Assembly: GCA_027493625.1 (NCBI GenBank)
Contig: JAOSKM010000001.1
Location: 1,455,489-1,519,488 of the forward strand
Reading direction: 5' to 3'
DNA length: 64,000 nucleotides
Origin: Planctomycetota bacterium
GTDB lineage: Bacteria > Planctomycetota > UBA8742 > UBA2392
A model generated the notes under the pieces. That model had not been told where the DNA came from, searched no databases, and was given only the letters and a program-made list of their open reading frames with translations. The translations under genes and the position numbers were made by a program. Shown piece after piece: positions 43,545 through 53,400 of this stretch (position 1 is the stretch's first letter; each line of letters opens with the position of its first letter).

Positions 43545-44787
43545 ATGACTCTGCACCTATGGCAGGGCTACGGTATCGAACTCGAGTACATGATCGTGGA
43601 CCGCAAGTCGCTGGCCGTGCGGCCGATCGCCGACGAGCTGCTCAAATCCGTCACCGGCGACTACACCGCCGACTACGAGCACGGACCGGCCGCGTGGTCC
43701 AACGAGCTGGTGCTGCACGTGGTCGAGCTCAAGACCAACGGACCTGCGCCTGAACTGGAAACGCTGCCGGAGATGTTCCAGGCCGAGGTGACCGACGTGA
43801 ACAAGCGGCTGGAGGCCCACGACGCCTGCCTGCTGCCCGGGGGCATGCACCCGTTCTTCGACCCCATGACCGAGACGAAGATCTGGCCCCACGAGTACAA
43901 CGCCGTCTACGAGACCTACAACCGCATCTTCGACTGCCGCGGCCACGGCTGGTCGAACCTGCAATCGACCCACATCAACCTGCCCTTTGCCGATGATGAA
44001 GAGTTCGGGCGCCTGCACGCGGCCGTGCGCTACCTGCTGCCGATCCTGCCGGGGCTGGCGGCAAGCTCGCCGGTAGCCGACGGCAAGCTGGCGCCGGCGC
44101 TGGACTATCGCCTGGTGCAGTACGCGCAGAACAGCGCGCGCATCCCCAGCGCGACGGGCAAGGTGATCCCGGAGAACTGGTACACCAAGGACGAGTACTA
44201 CCGCGAGATCCTGCACAAGATCTGGGCCGACACCGCGCCCTACGACCCGGAAGGCAACCTGGAGGGCGAGTACGCCAACGCGCGCGGGCGCCATTGCGCG
44301 CTTCGACCGCATGGCCGTTGAGATCCGCGTGCTCGACATCCAGGAATGCCCGGAGGCCGACATCGCCATCGCGGCCGCCATCAAGTCCGCGCTGCAGGCC
44401 CTCGCGGAGGAACGCTGGCTGACGCTGGAGCAGTTGCAGGCGGTGGGCGTGGACCCGTTGTCCGAGCTGTTCAAGCGCGTGTGCGTGACCGGCGAAGATA
44501 CCGTGATCCATGATCGCGATTACCTGCGCGGCCTGGGCGTGAAGGCCGACAGCGCAACGGTCGGCGAGGTGTGGGACAGCCTGATCGACAGCACCATGCC
44601 CGCGGGCGGCAAAGCGCGCAAACGCTGGCGCGGGACGCTTGAGCACATCCGCGGCAAGGGCACGCTGGCAACCCGCATCCGCAGCGCGACCGGCACGGAC
44701 CCGTCACGCGAGAGGCTGCAGGCCGTGTACTTCGAACTCGCGCGCTGCCTGCGCGAAGGGGAACTGTTTGACCCCGCCGCGATTTGA
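43545..44787 (+). CDS. GCS2-type carboxylate-amine ligase, frame broken by one base
   Basis: The start ATG encodes MTLHLWQGYGIELEYMIVDR, typical of the glutamate-cysteine ligase family 2 (GCS2) fold with its ELE metal site. LPGGMHPFFDP and STHINLPFADDEEF follow. At the GGG near 44288 the frame breaks; removing one G restores ANARGAIARFDRMAVEIRVL and a C-terminus ending in LFDPAAI, giving about 413 residues. These enzymes join a glutamyl or other carboxyl group to an amine using ATP. Together with the ATP-grasp ligase it points to a small peptide or gamma-glutamyl product. Confidence 0.88.
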
Positions 44788-45460
44788 CGCCCTGCTGGTG
44801 ACCTGCGAGCACGCCAGCAACGCGGTAGGCCGCCACGGCGCGGCGTTTCGCGGGCAGTCCGACGTGCTGCACACCCACCGCGCCTGGGACCCGGGTGCCG
44901 CGCTGCTCGCGCGCGAGCTGGCGGCTGCGTGCGACGCGCCGCTGCATGAGGGCAGGTTCACCCGGCTGCTGATCGACCTGAACAGGCGCGAGAAGTCGAA
45001 GGCCGCGTTCTCCAGCTTCACGCCTGACGCCGCACGCGGGCAACTGCTCGAGTTCCACCGTGAGTGGCGCGCGGCCGTGCTGGCCGATGCGCAGCGGCTG
45101 GCAAAACGCGGGAAGCTGCTGCACGTTTCCTGCCACAGCTTCACGCCCGAGCTGCGCGGCGAAGTGCGCAACGCGGAAATCGGCCTGCTTTACGACCCGA
45201 GCCGCAGGCAGGAAAAGCGCACGGCCGACGCCTGGCACACGGCCCTTCGGGCTGCACTTCCGGGCATGCGCGTCCGCCGCAACTACCCGTACCGGGGCAT
45301 GAGCGACGGCGTGACCAGCTGGCTGCGCCGCGAGCTGCCGGCGACGCGCTACGCGGGCTTTGAGCTGGAGCTGAACCAGGGCTTCGCGGCCAGGCCGGCA
45401 CGCGAGTGGAAAGCAGCCCGACAAGCCATCATCCGCGTGGTGCGGGCAAGCCTGGCGTAG
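44768..45460 (+). CDS. N-formylglutamate amidohydrolase family protein
   Basis: A 230-residue protein starting at a TTG (LTPPRFDALLVTCEHASNAV) within the end of the GCS2 gene, a 20-bp overlap. Family features are LLVTCEHASNAVG, HRAWDPGAALLARELA, TRLLIDLNR and LLHVSCHSFTPE. The His, Asp and Asn residues of the zinc-amidohydrolase site are present. It is known for hydrolysing N-formylglutamate in histidine degradation, but here it lies in the ligase operon, so it more probably acts on the operon's product or removes an acyl cap. No hut genes are visible. Confidence 0.88.
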   Translation: MTPPRFDALLVTCEHASNAVGRHGAAFRGQSDVLHTHRAWDPGAALLARELAAACDAPLHEGRFTRLLIDLNRREKSKAAFSSFTPDAARGQLLEFHREWRAAVLADAQRLAKRGKLLHVSCHSFTPELRGEVRNAEIGLLYDPSRRQEKRTADAWHTALRAALPGMRVRRNYPYRGMSDGVTSWLRRELPATRYAGFELELNQGFAARPAREWKAARQAIIRVVRASLA

Positions 45461-45529
45461 CATGGCCGGCCCGGCCGCGGGGTACGGTTCGGTCTCCGAA
45501 AAACACGGCGGTTCGCGTATCAGGCAGTG

Positions 45530-45559
45530 TTAGCATTCGGGTGGAAAGTCACCTAGAAT
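45530..45559 (+). promoter_or_regulatory. predicted promoter of the secreted-paralogue pair
   Basis: TTAGCA (45530-45535), an 18-bp spacer and TAGAAT (45554-45559) lie 22 bp before the ATG at 45582. A GGGAGGG ribosome-binding site is in between, so this transcript has a normal short leader. Confidence 0.5.
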
Positions 45560-45581
45560 GGGCGCCCCTACGGGAGGGCAT

Positions 45582-48053
45582 ATGCGCACAGCAATCGCAG
45601 TTTTCCTTCTTCTGTTAATGGCCGCCCCGGCCTATGCGCAGGACGAAGAAGAGAAGAAGCCCGTCGACCTGGCCGTGGCGTTCCCCAGCACCACCATGGT
45701 GTACCTGCGCGCGGACACCAGCGACTACTTCGACGCCCTCAATCCGCAGGAGATGTTTGCCGGCCTTGAAAACGACCTGAAGCTTCCGGACCTGGGTGAA
45801 ATCGCCCGCGACCGCCTCGAGCTCGAACTCAGCGACGAAGAAATCGCCGAGCTGACCCGTGGCGTGCGCGGCTCGGCCTTCGGGCTGCTGGACGTCGGCG
45901 TAAGCGGGCCGAAGTTCCAGGTTGTGGTCGATCACCAGCACCTGGGCGCCCTGGCCCGCGCCCTGAAGTCGGCCCACGCCGCGGGCATGGTCACCGTGCC
46001 GGACGTGCAGGACTACGACGGCACGCCGATCTATGAGCTGGAGTTGCCCCTGCCGGCCTCAACGCCGCGCGACGACTTCAGCGCCGACCTGAACCCGCTC
46101 GGCAGCTGGCTGAGCAACGAGTCGCTGTGGGTGGCGATTTTCAACAACCGCTACCTGGTGATCGCCACCAGCGACAACGCGGTGAAAGACTCCATCGACT
46201 TCCTGGCCTTCCCCGACGACCCCTTCGACACCCTGCTCGGCAACGCGCGCTACCGCGAGGCCGTGGCCGACTTCGACAAGCCGCAGGCGGTGTTCTTCGT
46301 GAACGTGCAGGCCGTGATCAACACCATGGAGCGCCTGGCCGGCGACAAGGGCAGCTCCGGCCCGCTGCAGGAGATCCTTCAGTATTACATGGGCGGCAAC
46401 AACCAGCAGGTGCAGTTCTTCTTCGGCCTGCTGCAGTACGAACAGTTCAAGAGTTTCGCCGCCGGCTTCTGGCTCGATGAAAAGGCGCTGACGCTGCGCA
46501 TGGACGCCAACCTGGTGTTCCACAACCCGCCGGGATGGTTCGACACCGTGCGCATTGAGCCCAAGGCCATGCCGCTCACCGAGTTCATACCCGGCGACGC
46601 CATGTTCGCGATCACGGATTGCGTAGACGACGTCAGCGGCATGTACCGGGACGTGCGCGAATTCTTCTTCGAGCGCGCCAAGGCCGCCGGCCAGCAGGCG
46701 CTGGTGGACGGCTGGCAGGGCATCGAGAAGGAGATCGAGGACGACAAGGCCTCGCTGGATGGCGCGCTGGCGCAGCTCGGCGTGGGGCAGGCCTTCGTGG
46801 TGCTGCCGCGCGGCACGCCGGAGCAGAGCGACAACGTGCCCGTGGAGGTCGCGGGCATCCTGGGCCTGAAGAACCGCAGGCAGGCCGAGGAGTTCTTCTA
46901 CGCGAAGCTGCTGGGCTCAAAGCTCGGCGCGCCGTTCCGCTACATGGAAGGCGAGATCACGCCGGTGTTGATGCTGCACGGCGTCGAGATCCACCAGGAT
47001 GAAGCGGGCAACGTGGCCTATGCCTTCATGGACAGCGAATTGAACGGCAAAGGCGAAAGCGGCGTGCTGGTGATCGGCATGCCCGGCGCCGTCAAGCGCA
47101 TCGTCGCCGCGCGTTACCAGGCGGGCAACCTGAAGACCCTGGCCTCGTGGCAGGCAGCCAAGGGCCTGCTGTGGGATGCCGGCAGCACCCACATGTACCT
47201 GAACTTCGGCGCGCTGCTGCGGATCCTGTCAAACGCCTTCACCATCACCCGCTTCTGGTACGAGGACGAAGTCGACGACAAGTTCGAGCGCGACGACACC
47301 GAGAAAGACGACGACCCCATCCCCTTCCTGTCCGACTTCTTCAGGAACACCATCGTGCTGGGCAGCGCCCGCAGCAGCGACAACGGCATCAGCGTGCGCC
47401 TGGCGGCCGCCGGCTGGCCTGACCGCCGGCAGATGCGCGGCATGGGGCTGCACTACCGCGACGTCGGGCGCAACCAGCAGGTGCGCGACGACTTCGTGCG
47501 CGTGCGTGAAGCGGCGCGCACGCATCTCGCCATCAAGGGCAAGCCCGCCACGGAGGTAAAACAACTGATCGAATCCGGCCAGTTGGAGCGCGAAGAATGG
47601 GGCGTTGACCCCTACGGCTTCGACGCCGATGACGGCAAGACACGCCACTACGCGCTGGCGCCCGTGCCCGCGGACGTCAACATCCGCGAGCCCATCCTGT
47701 GCGCCTACCAGGCCCAGCCCGGCCTGCGCGGCAACCATCTGGCCGTGCTCTGGAACAGCCACGTCGTGGAGCTGACCCCTGACGGCCTGAAGAAGGCGCT
47801 CGAGCTGGCCAAGGCCGGCAAGCCGCTGCCGCCCGATGGCGACTGGTACCGCGAAGCGCTCAAGCCCCTGCACAGCAACCCGGACCCGCGCCGCAAACGC
47901 GCGAGCGAGTACTGGGAAGAAGAGGACACCCGGGTTGACGTCGCCATCATCGACGACGAAGGCGACGTGGCGATCGCCAAGGTCGAAGAAGCGGACCTGA
48001 TGAAAGAGACGGAAGCAATCCTCAACGCCAACAACGGCGCAAAGAAAGACTGA
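45582..48053 (+). CDS. large secreted protein, paralogue 1
   Basis: An 823-residue protein with a signal peptide (MRTAIAVFLLLLMAAPAYA) and a mature start QDEEEKKPVDLAVAF. The repeated pattern of 'value of X is read, compared, protected' beta/alpha segments, for example VAFPSTTMVYLRADTSDYFD, LWVAIFNNRYLVIATSDN and PLTEFIPGDAMFAITDCVDD, resembles DUF3352-type secreted proteins. No catalytic motif is seen. A paralogue of similar length follows immediately. The pair may be adhesins or substrate-sensing proteins. Confidence 0.78.
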   Translation: MRTAIAVFLLLLMAAPAYAQDEEEKKPVDLAVAFPSTTMVYLRADTSDYFDALNPQEMFAGLENDLKLPDLGEIARDRLELELSDEEIAELTRGVRGSAFGLLDVGVSGPKFQVVVDHQHLGALARALKSAHAAGMVTVPDVQDYDGTPIYELELPLPASTPRDDFSADLNPLGSWLSNESLWVAIFNNRYLVIATSDNAVKDSIDFLAFPDDPFDTLLGNARYREAVADFDKPQAVFFVNVQAVINTMERLAGDKGSSGPLQEILQYYMGGNNQQVQFFFGLLQYEQFKSFAAGFWLDEKALTLRMDANLVFHNPPGWFDTVRIEPKAMPLTEFIPGDAMFAITDCVDDVSGMYRDVREFFFERAKAAGQQALVDGWQGIEKEIEDDKASLDGALAQLGVGQAFVVLPRGTPEQSDNVPVEVAGILGLKNRRQAEEFFYAKLLGSKLGAPFRYMEGEITPVLMLHGVEIHQDEAGNVAYAFMDSELNGKGESGVLVIGMPGAVKRIVAARYQAGNLKTLASWQAAKGLLWDAGSTHMYLNFGALLRILSNAFTITRFWYEDEVDDKFERDDTEKDDDPIPFLSDFFRNTIVLGSARSSDNGISVRLAAAGWPDRRQMRGMGLHYRDVGRNQQVRDDFVRVREAARTHLAIKGKPATEVKQLIESGQLEREEWGVDPYGFDADDGKTRHYALAPVPADVNIREPILCAYQAQPGLRGNHLAVLWNSHVVELTPDGLKKALELAKAGKPLPPDGDWYREALKPLHSNPDPRRKRASEYWEEEDTRVDVAIIDDEGDVAIAKVEEADLMKETEAILNANNGAKKD

Positions 48054-48094
48054 CCCAAGAGACCCACAGCGGGCTGACTATCACGGAGACAGGC

Positions 48095-50662
48095 ATGACT
48101 CGAATTCGACTCGCAGTACTGGCAACCCTCACGCTGTGCGCCTCGGCGCTGGCGGCGCAGCAGGCCCCCGGGCCCGGCGACCTGGCGCCCCGCACCGGCA
48201 CCATCGCCTACATGATCAGCGACAAGCCGGACGCCCTCTACCGCCTGTTCGGGCGCGACACCAAGGGCGGCTGGAAGCTGCGCAGCTTCGCAGAAAGCAT
48301 GATGCGCAAGCAGCACGAGCAGGACCCCGACTCGGAAGAGGCCCAGCGCGACCAGGCCGTGTTCGACTACGTCTTCGGCAGCTACGAGGCCGTGCAGCGC
48401 GTGGAGATCGCTCTGGTTGACGTCACGCTCGACGGCCCGAAGTACCTGGTGTGGCTGTACACGCGGCAGGGCGAGACCATCAACCCGCAGCCCGAGTTCT
48501 TGAAAGACTTCCTGGCGGAAACCAAGGACTACAAGGATATCAAGTACTACCTCTACCGTGTCCCCCAGGAAGAGCAGCCCGAGGACCCGGATGAAGAGCG
48601 CCCCCGCAACGCGCTGGGCGACAACCTGTACGGCATGGACCGCTACTACATCGCCAGCACGCCCAACGGCATGATGATCTCCAACTTCGAGACCACCATC
48701 CGCGAGGCCATCGACCGCCTCTCCAGCGGCGACTACAGCGAGTCTCTTTCCGGCCGTGAAGAGTTCGCGGAATGGACGAAAGTGCGCAAGCCCCACGACC
48801 TGTCGGTGTTCGTGATCGGGCGCGAAATCCAGAACGCCATCGAGCGCGTGCTGCCCAGTGAAGAGCAGGTCGGGGTTGACGCCGAAGGCATTTACCAGGA
48901 AATCGACAAGTGGCTGCAGTTCCGCGAGTACAAGTACGTGGTGTTCGACCTCGACTATGAAGATGCCGCCCGCGGCATCACCGTCGCCGCCTCGTTCAAG
49001 ACCCGTCGCCAGACCCGCCTGCTTGAGAAGCTGGCAATCGCCCCCAGCGAGTTCAAGCTGCTCAAGTACGTGCCCGAGGGCGCCATGCTCAAGGCCGGCC
49101 TGCAGCTCGGCGACGCGAAGACCACCTTCAACAACCTGAAGGAGCTGGGCCACGACGTCGAGAAGTGGGCCAATGAAATCCAGCAGGGACTGCGCGGCGG
49201 CAGCCGTCCGCCGGAAGAGGTGCCCCCCGAAGAGGACGGCATGGAGCCCCGCAGCATGAAGCCGCTCGAGCTGCTGAAGTCGCTGCAGGACATGGGAGAT
49301 GAAGAGGGCGAAGAAGGCGAAGAGCGCGAAAGCCAGATCGACCGCGCGCTCAGCGAACTGGAAGAAATGCTGGTCGAGTACGGCACCAGCACCGACGAGC
49401 TGCTGGGGGTGCTGGGCAGCGAGGTGGTCCTGTTCGTTTCGCCAAACACCGAGCGCGCCCGCGCCCACGGCAGATCCGGCATGGACACGCTGTTCGCCTC
49501 CGGCGACATCGGCATCGCGATCGGCTTGAAGGACGTGGCCAAGGCCAAGGCGATACTGGCCAACGCCCGTGAAAAGGACTCGCAGGGCGCCTTCCGCGGC
49601 TTCACCCGGGTGGATTACCAGGGCAAGGCCTTCGAGGTCAGCAGCGAGCAGCCCTTCGGCTACGCGTTCACAGACGACGCGCTGCTGGTCGTGGTGGCAC
49701 TGGGCGTGGTCGAGGATGACGCCACCCAGCCGGTGATCGCACGCCTGAAGGCCATGAGCGACGCCGCCTCAGGCACCACCAGCGGCAACGCCTCCTTCGT
49801 GAAGGACGGCTCGAAATTCATCGAGTTCGATTTCGGCGCCGCTTCGCGCATCACCAACCGCCTCAATGAAGACCTCTCCAAACGCCTCGACCGCTATGCC
49901 CAGCCGCCGCTGGACAAGAGCCCCACCAGCTTCACCACGGACCTGACCGTGGCCCTGCGCCTCAAGGAGTACAAGGACGGCGTCGAGCTGGCGATCCGCG
50001 TCGCCGGCCTGCCCGACTTCGGCCAGTTCCTGGACGGAGACGCCTCGCTGTTCGGCGGGGCCAGCGCAACGCGCAACGCCTACAACTACTCCGAGGACAA
50101 CCTGCGCGCGCTCTCCGGCGCGCTGCACAGCCGCTCCGACAACGACAAGCCCGTTGACCTCGAGGCAATGCTCAAGGCAGGCGAGATCCGCGCCGGCGCC
50201 CTGCAACTGCCCTTCGACGCCCGCTGGAAGGGCGATCTCGACAAGCTGGGCTGGACCACGCTTGACCAGGTGGTGCGCGACAGCCAGGGCAACCTGCCTG
50301 AGTGGGTCAACAAGGACGCGGCAGCCATGATCGAGGCCAACGAGAAGGAAGCCTTCCGCTCGGTCGTGCTGGCCAAGGGCGACATCAAGGCCTGGCTCAG
50401 CGACTACAAGACCGGTTTCATCGTCGCCTACCAGGAACAGCCCGACACCCTGGGTGGTCATGTGGTGCTGTACGCCGACACCCAGATCGGCTGGCTTTCG
50501 GCCGACGCGCTCAAGCAGGCGCTTGAGCTGAACGAAAAGGGCGAGCCCGTGCCCGCCGCCGAAAGCTGGCGCGAAGGCGGCTCGTCCAAGCCCAAGGGCG
50601 TCGGTCCCCGCCTCCCGGAGGACGACCCCTGGTTCCCCGGCCCCCGCGAAGACGAGAAGTAG
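48095..50662 (+). CDS. large secreted protein, paralogue 2
   Basis: An 855-residue protein with a signal peptide (MTRIRLAVLATLTLCASALA). It shares plan and motifs with the upstream protein: DKPDALYRLFGRDTKGGW at the start, YYIASTPNGMMISNFETTIRE and LLKYVPEGAMLKAGLQL further on. Both end in a similar block, with GFIVAYQEQPDTLGGHVVLY here matching the CAYQAQPGLRGNHLAVLW region of the first. An acidic stretch (EEGEEGEERESQID) lies near residue 410. It is 41 bp from its paralogue and ends at a strong terminator. Confidence 0.78.
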   Translation: MTRIRLAVLATLTLCASALAAQQAPGPGDLAPRTGTIAYMISDKPDALYRLFGRDTKGGWKLRSFAESMMRKQHEQDPDSEEAQRDQAVFDYVFGSYEAVQRVEIALVDVTLDGPKYLVWLYTRQGETINPQPEFLKDFLAETKDYKDIKYYLYRVPQEEQPEDPDEERPRNALGDNLYGMDRYYIASTPNGMMISNFETTIREAIDRLSSGDYSESLSGREEFAEWTKVRKPHDLSVFVIGREIQNAIERVLPSEEQVGVDAEGIYQEIDKWLQFREYKYVVFDLDYEDAARGITVAASFKTRRQTRLLEKLAIAPSEFKLLKYVPEGAMLKAGLQLGDAKTTFNNLKELGHDVEKWANEIQQGLRGGSRPPEEVPPEEDGMEPRSMKPLELLKSLQDMGDEEGEEGEERESQIDRALSELEEMLVEYGTSTDELLGVLGSEVVLFVSPNTERARAHGRSGMDTLFASGDIGIAIGLKDVAKAKAILANAREKDSQGAFRGFTRVDYQGKAFEVSSEQPFGYAFTDDALLVVVALGVVEDDATQPVIARLKAMSDAASGTTSGNASFVKDGSKFIEFDFGAASRITNRLNEDLSKRLDRYAQPPLDKSPTSFTTDLTVALRLKEYKDGVELAIRVAGLPDFGQFLDGDASLFGGASATRNAYNYSEDNLRALSGALHSRSDNDKPVDLEAMLKAGEIRAGALQLPFDARWKGDLDKLGWTTLDQVVRDSQGNLPEWVNKDAAAMIEANEKEAFRSVVLAKGDIKAWLSDYKTGFIVAYQEQPDTLGGHVVLYADTQIGWLSADALKQALELNEKGEPVPAAESWREGGSSKPKGVGPRLPEDDPWFPGPREDEK

Positions 50663-50673
50663 CCGCAAATGAA

Positions 50674-50702
50674 AGAAGCCCCCGCGATACGCGGGGGCTT
50701 CT
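50674..50702. terminator. bidirectional terminator between convergent genes
   Basis: AGAAGCCCCCGCG and CGCGGGGGCTTCT form a 13-bp stem with a 3-base loop. It lies between the convergent secreted protein 2 and the HTH-like gene and probably serves both. Confidence 0.85.
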
Positions 50703-50716
50703 GCTTTACCCCGGTG

Positions 50717-51196
50717 CTACAGAACTACCCTGGCCTGGATCTCGTTGCGCCTGAAGTAGCCGATCTCGCTGGCCGGCACGCCTTCGCTCAGCAGATCGTT
50801 CACCATGCGCTCGGCGCGGTCGCGCGACTTGAAGGCCTGGCTGTGCATCGTGCCGTCGTGGGTGCGGTACACCACCACGTGGTTGCTGAAGTCGCGCATC
50901 ACGATCTTGTCGCGGTCCAGGTCGCGGCGGCCGCGCAATTGCGTCTTGCGTCGGCGTTCGCCACGGCTCTTCTTGACGCGCGCGGGCGCGCGCTGTTCGA
51001 CTTCTTCCTCCAGGCCGAACAACTCCTGCCACACGCGGTCGAAGCTGCCCTTGGCGAAGGCGTCGCGCAGCTGGCGCACGTGCACGAAGCTGAGCCCTTT
51101 GCCGTAGGTCTCACGCACCTTGCGCGAAAGCTCCAGCTGGTTGATCTCGGGGTTGGCCTTCAGCTGCTCGGCCACGAAGCTCTTTTTGTCGGTCAT
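50717..51196 (-). CDS. small HTH-like DNA-binding protein
   Basis: A 159-residue basic protein. The N-terminal 60 residues (FVAEQLKANPEINQLELSRK through SFVHVRQLRDAFAKG) look like a winged-helix or HTH region, as in proteins that read sequence repeats. A Lys/Arg-rich linker (RVKKSRGERRRKTQLRGRR) leads to a C-terminal alpha/beta module, HVVVYRTHDGTMHSQAFKSR. It could be a DNA-binding regulator, but the family is not recognised. Confidence 0.6.
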   Translation of the reverse strand: MTDKKSFVAEQLKANPEINQLELSRKVRETYGKGLSFVHVRQLRDAFAKGSFDRVWQELFGLEEEVEQRAPARVKKSRGERRRKTQLRGRRDLDRDKIVMRDFSNHVVVYRTHDGTMHSQAFKSRDRAERMVNDLLSEGVPASEIGYFRRNEIQARVVL

Positions 51197-51503
51197 TCAG
51201 GATCCTCCCGGCAATTGGCTGCCGTTATCAGGGACGCGCCACCTGCCCGGCGCGCGAAAGGTCGAGTATGCCCCGGCGGGGCCCACGTCTGTTCGACACG
51301 CGACAAGCGCGCTCTGCAGGGAAACTTATCGGGCGCAGCGGAGAATCAGCGTTCGCCCTGAACGCACTTGCGCAAACAGCCGGTACTTGCTGTGCTTATC
51401 CATTCCGGAATTATGCACACACCCGGGGGCGATGTGGGTAACATCTTCGCTTCCGTTTTCGACCGGGCATGAGTTTACGGGTTAAAAGGAAAGAGGTTGT
51501 TCC
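51197..51503. other. intergenic region before the radical SAM gene
   Basis: 307 bp between divergent genes. TTGCTG (51387-51392), a 17-bp gap and ATTATG (51410-51415) is the best -35/-10 guess for the radical SAM gene. AAAGGAAAGAGG near 51487 serves as ribosome-binding site. I see no repeat family here. Confidence 0.35.
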
Positions 51504-53278
51504 ATGGTTGAAGCCGCCGTCCAGCCGCAGCGCCGCAAGCGCATCGCGATGGTGCACCCGAAGTTCCCGCCCTCGTTCTGGAGCTTCGGCTTCATCAAGG
51601 AAATCGGCGGGTTCAAGACCGTGATGCCGCCGCTGGGCCTGGCCACACTGGCCGCGCTCACCCCGCCCGAATACGACGTCGTGATCGTCGACGAAAACGT
51701 CGAAGACCTCGACTTCGAGATCAACGCCGACCTGATCGTGCTGTCCAGCATGGCCATCCAGGAGCAGCGCCTGTTCGAGGTGGCCGACGAGTTCCGGCGT
51801 CGCGGCTACATGGTCTGCATGGGCGGGCCGATCTGCAACGTGCTGCCCGGCCGTTGCCGCCCCCACTGCGACGTGCTGTTCGAGGGCGAAGGCGAATACA
51901 CCTGGAAGCAATTCCTGCAGGACTGGGAAAAGGGCGAGCACAAGGACAACTACGTGCAGGAAGACAAGGTCGACCTGCGCGACACTCCGGCGCCCCGCGT
52001 CGACCTGCTGAAGACCGAGGCATATCGCGTCGGCTGCATCCAGACCACGCGCGGCTGCCCCTTCAACTGCGAGTTCTGCGACATCATCGTCACTTACGGC
52101 CGCAAGGTGCGCAGCAAGCCGATCGAGAACGTGATCAAGGAGCTGCAGCAGTGGGCGGACGCCGGCGTCGACTTCGTGACGATCGCCGACGACAACCTGG
52201 TGGGCGACCGCATCTACGCCAAGCAGATGCTGAAGGCGGTCGGCGACTGGAACCGCGCCCGCAAGTACCCGCTCAGCTTCTACATCGAGATGAGCGTGGA
52301 TGCCGCCCGCGACGTCGAGCTGCTCGAGCTGCTGCGCTGGGCGAACGTGATTGAAGCGTTCCTGGGCATCGAGAGCCCGCGCAGCGACACGCTGAAGGAA
52401 ACCAAGAAGTTCCAGAACGCCGCCACGCCGCTGCTGGACGCGATCCGCATCATCCAGAGCTACGGCATGGTGATCTCGGCCGGCATGATCGTGGGCTTCG
52501 ACAACGACGACGTGGGCGTGTTTGACGACCAGTACACCTTCCTGCAGCTTGCGGGCGTGCCGATCGCGATGCTGGGCATCCTGCAGGCGATCCCGCGCAC
52601 GCCGCTCTATGAGCGGGTTGAGAGGGAAGGGCGCCTGCGCAGCGCGGCGCAGGGCAACAACACGCTCAGCGTCACCAACATCGAGCCCAAGAACATGACC
52701 TACGACGAGCTGGTCACCGGCTATCGCGACCTGTTCATCCGCTCCTACACCTGGGACGCCATCGGCGAGCGCTGGCTGAACAACGTGAAGCAGTGGGGCC
52801 TAAGCGCATCGTGCCGCCCTACCCCGGCAAGAAGGAAAGCGACAAAAACCCGGTGGACGACCCGCACCGCAAGTGGATCCAGAAGCCGCTGGGCCGCCCG
52901 CGCCCGCAGCTGCTGCTGGCCACGCTGCTGATCCTGAAGTACTACTTCGCCGGCGGCCGTGAAAAGCGCAACTTCGCGCTCAAGATGCTGTGGGGCACGC
53001 TGAAGTATCAGCCCGCGGCGATCATGCAGACCTTCAACTACCTGGCCTATTTCATCCACCTGCGCGAGTACGCCGACAAGGTGGTGGCCCGCGACGTGAA
53101 GTTCAACTACATGTTCGACGAGAAGAACCTGACGGGCAAGGTGCTCGGCGAAGGCGGCGCCATCAACATGGTCAAGCAGGAGAAGCGCAAGCAGACCAAG
53201 ATCAACGTACACGACGCCTACGAAGGCGCCGAAGTCACGGCCGATGTTGCCGCCGACCTCGAGGTGGCAGCGAAGTAG
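51504..53278 (+). CDS. B12-binding radical SAM protein, frame broken by one base
   Basis: The first 180 residues form a B12-binding-type domain (PPLGLATLAALTPPEYDVVI, IVLSSMAIQEQ). The radical SAM core follows, with CIQTTRGCPFNCEFC, where Cys-x3-Cys-x2-Cys near residue 185 binds the 4Fe-4S cluster. The frame breaks at the GGGG near 52795. Inserting one G restores KQWGPKRIVPPYPGKKESDK and a C-terminal region of the DUF4070 type, for about 591 residues. Members methylate or rearrange unactivated carbons, often in hopanoid or peptide pathways. The substrate is unknown. Confidence 0.87.
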
Positions 53279-53400
53279 CTTGGTCTGACACAGCACACTG
53301 CAGCCGGGGACGCGCGAGCGTCCCCGGTTCGTTTCAGATGTCTCCAAGTTTGCTTGCCCGGGCCGCCGATCTTCATCACAATGGCTGCCGGAGGACAGGC

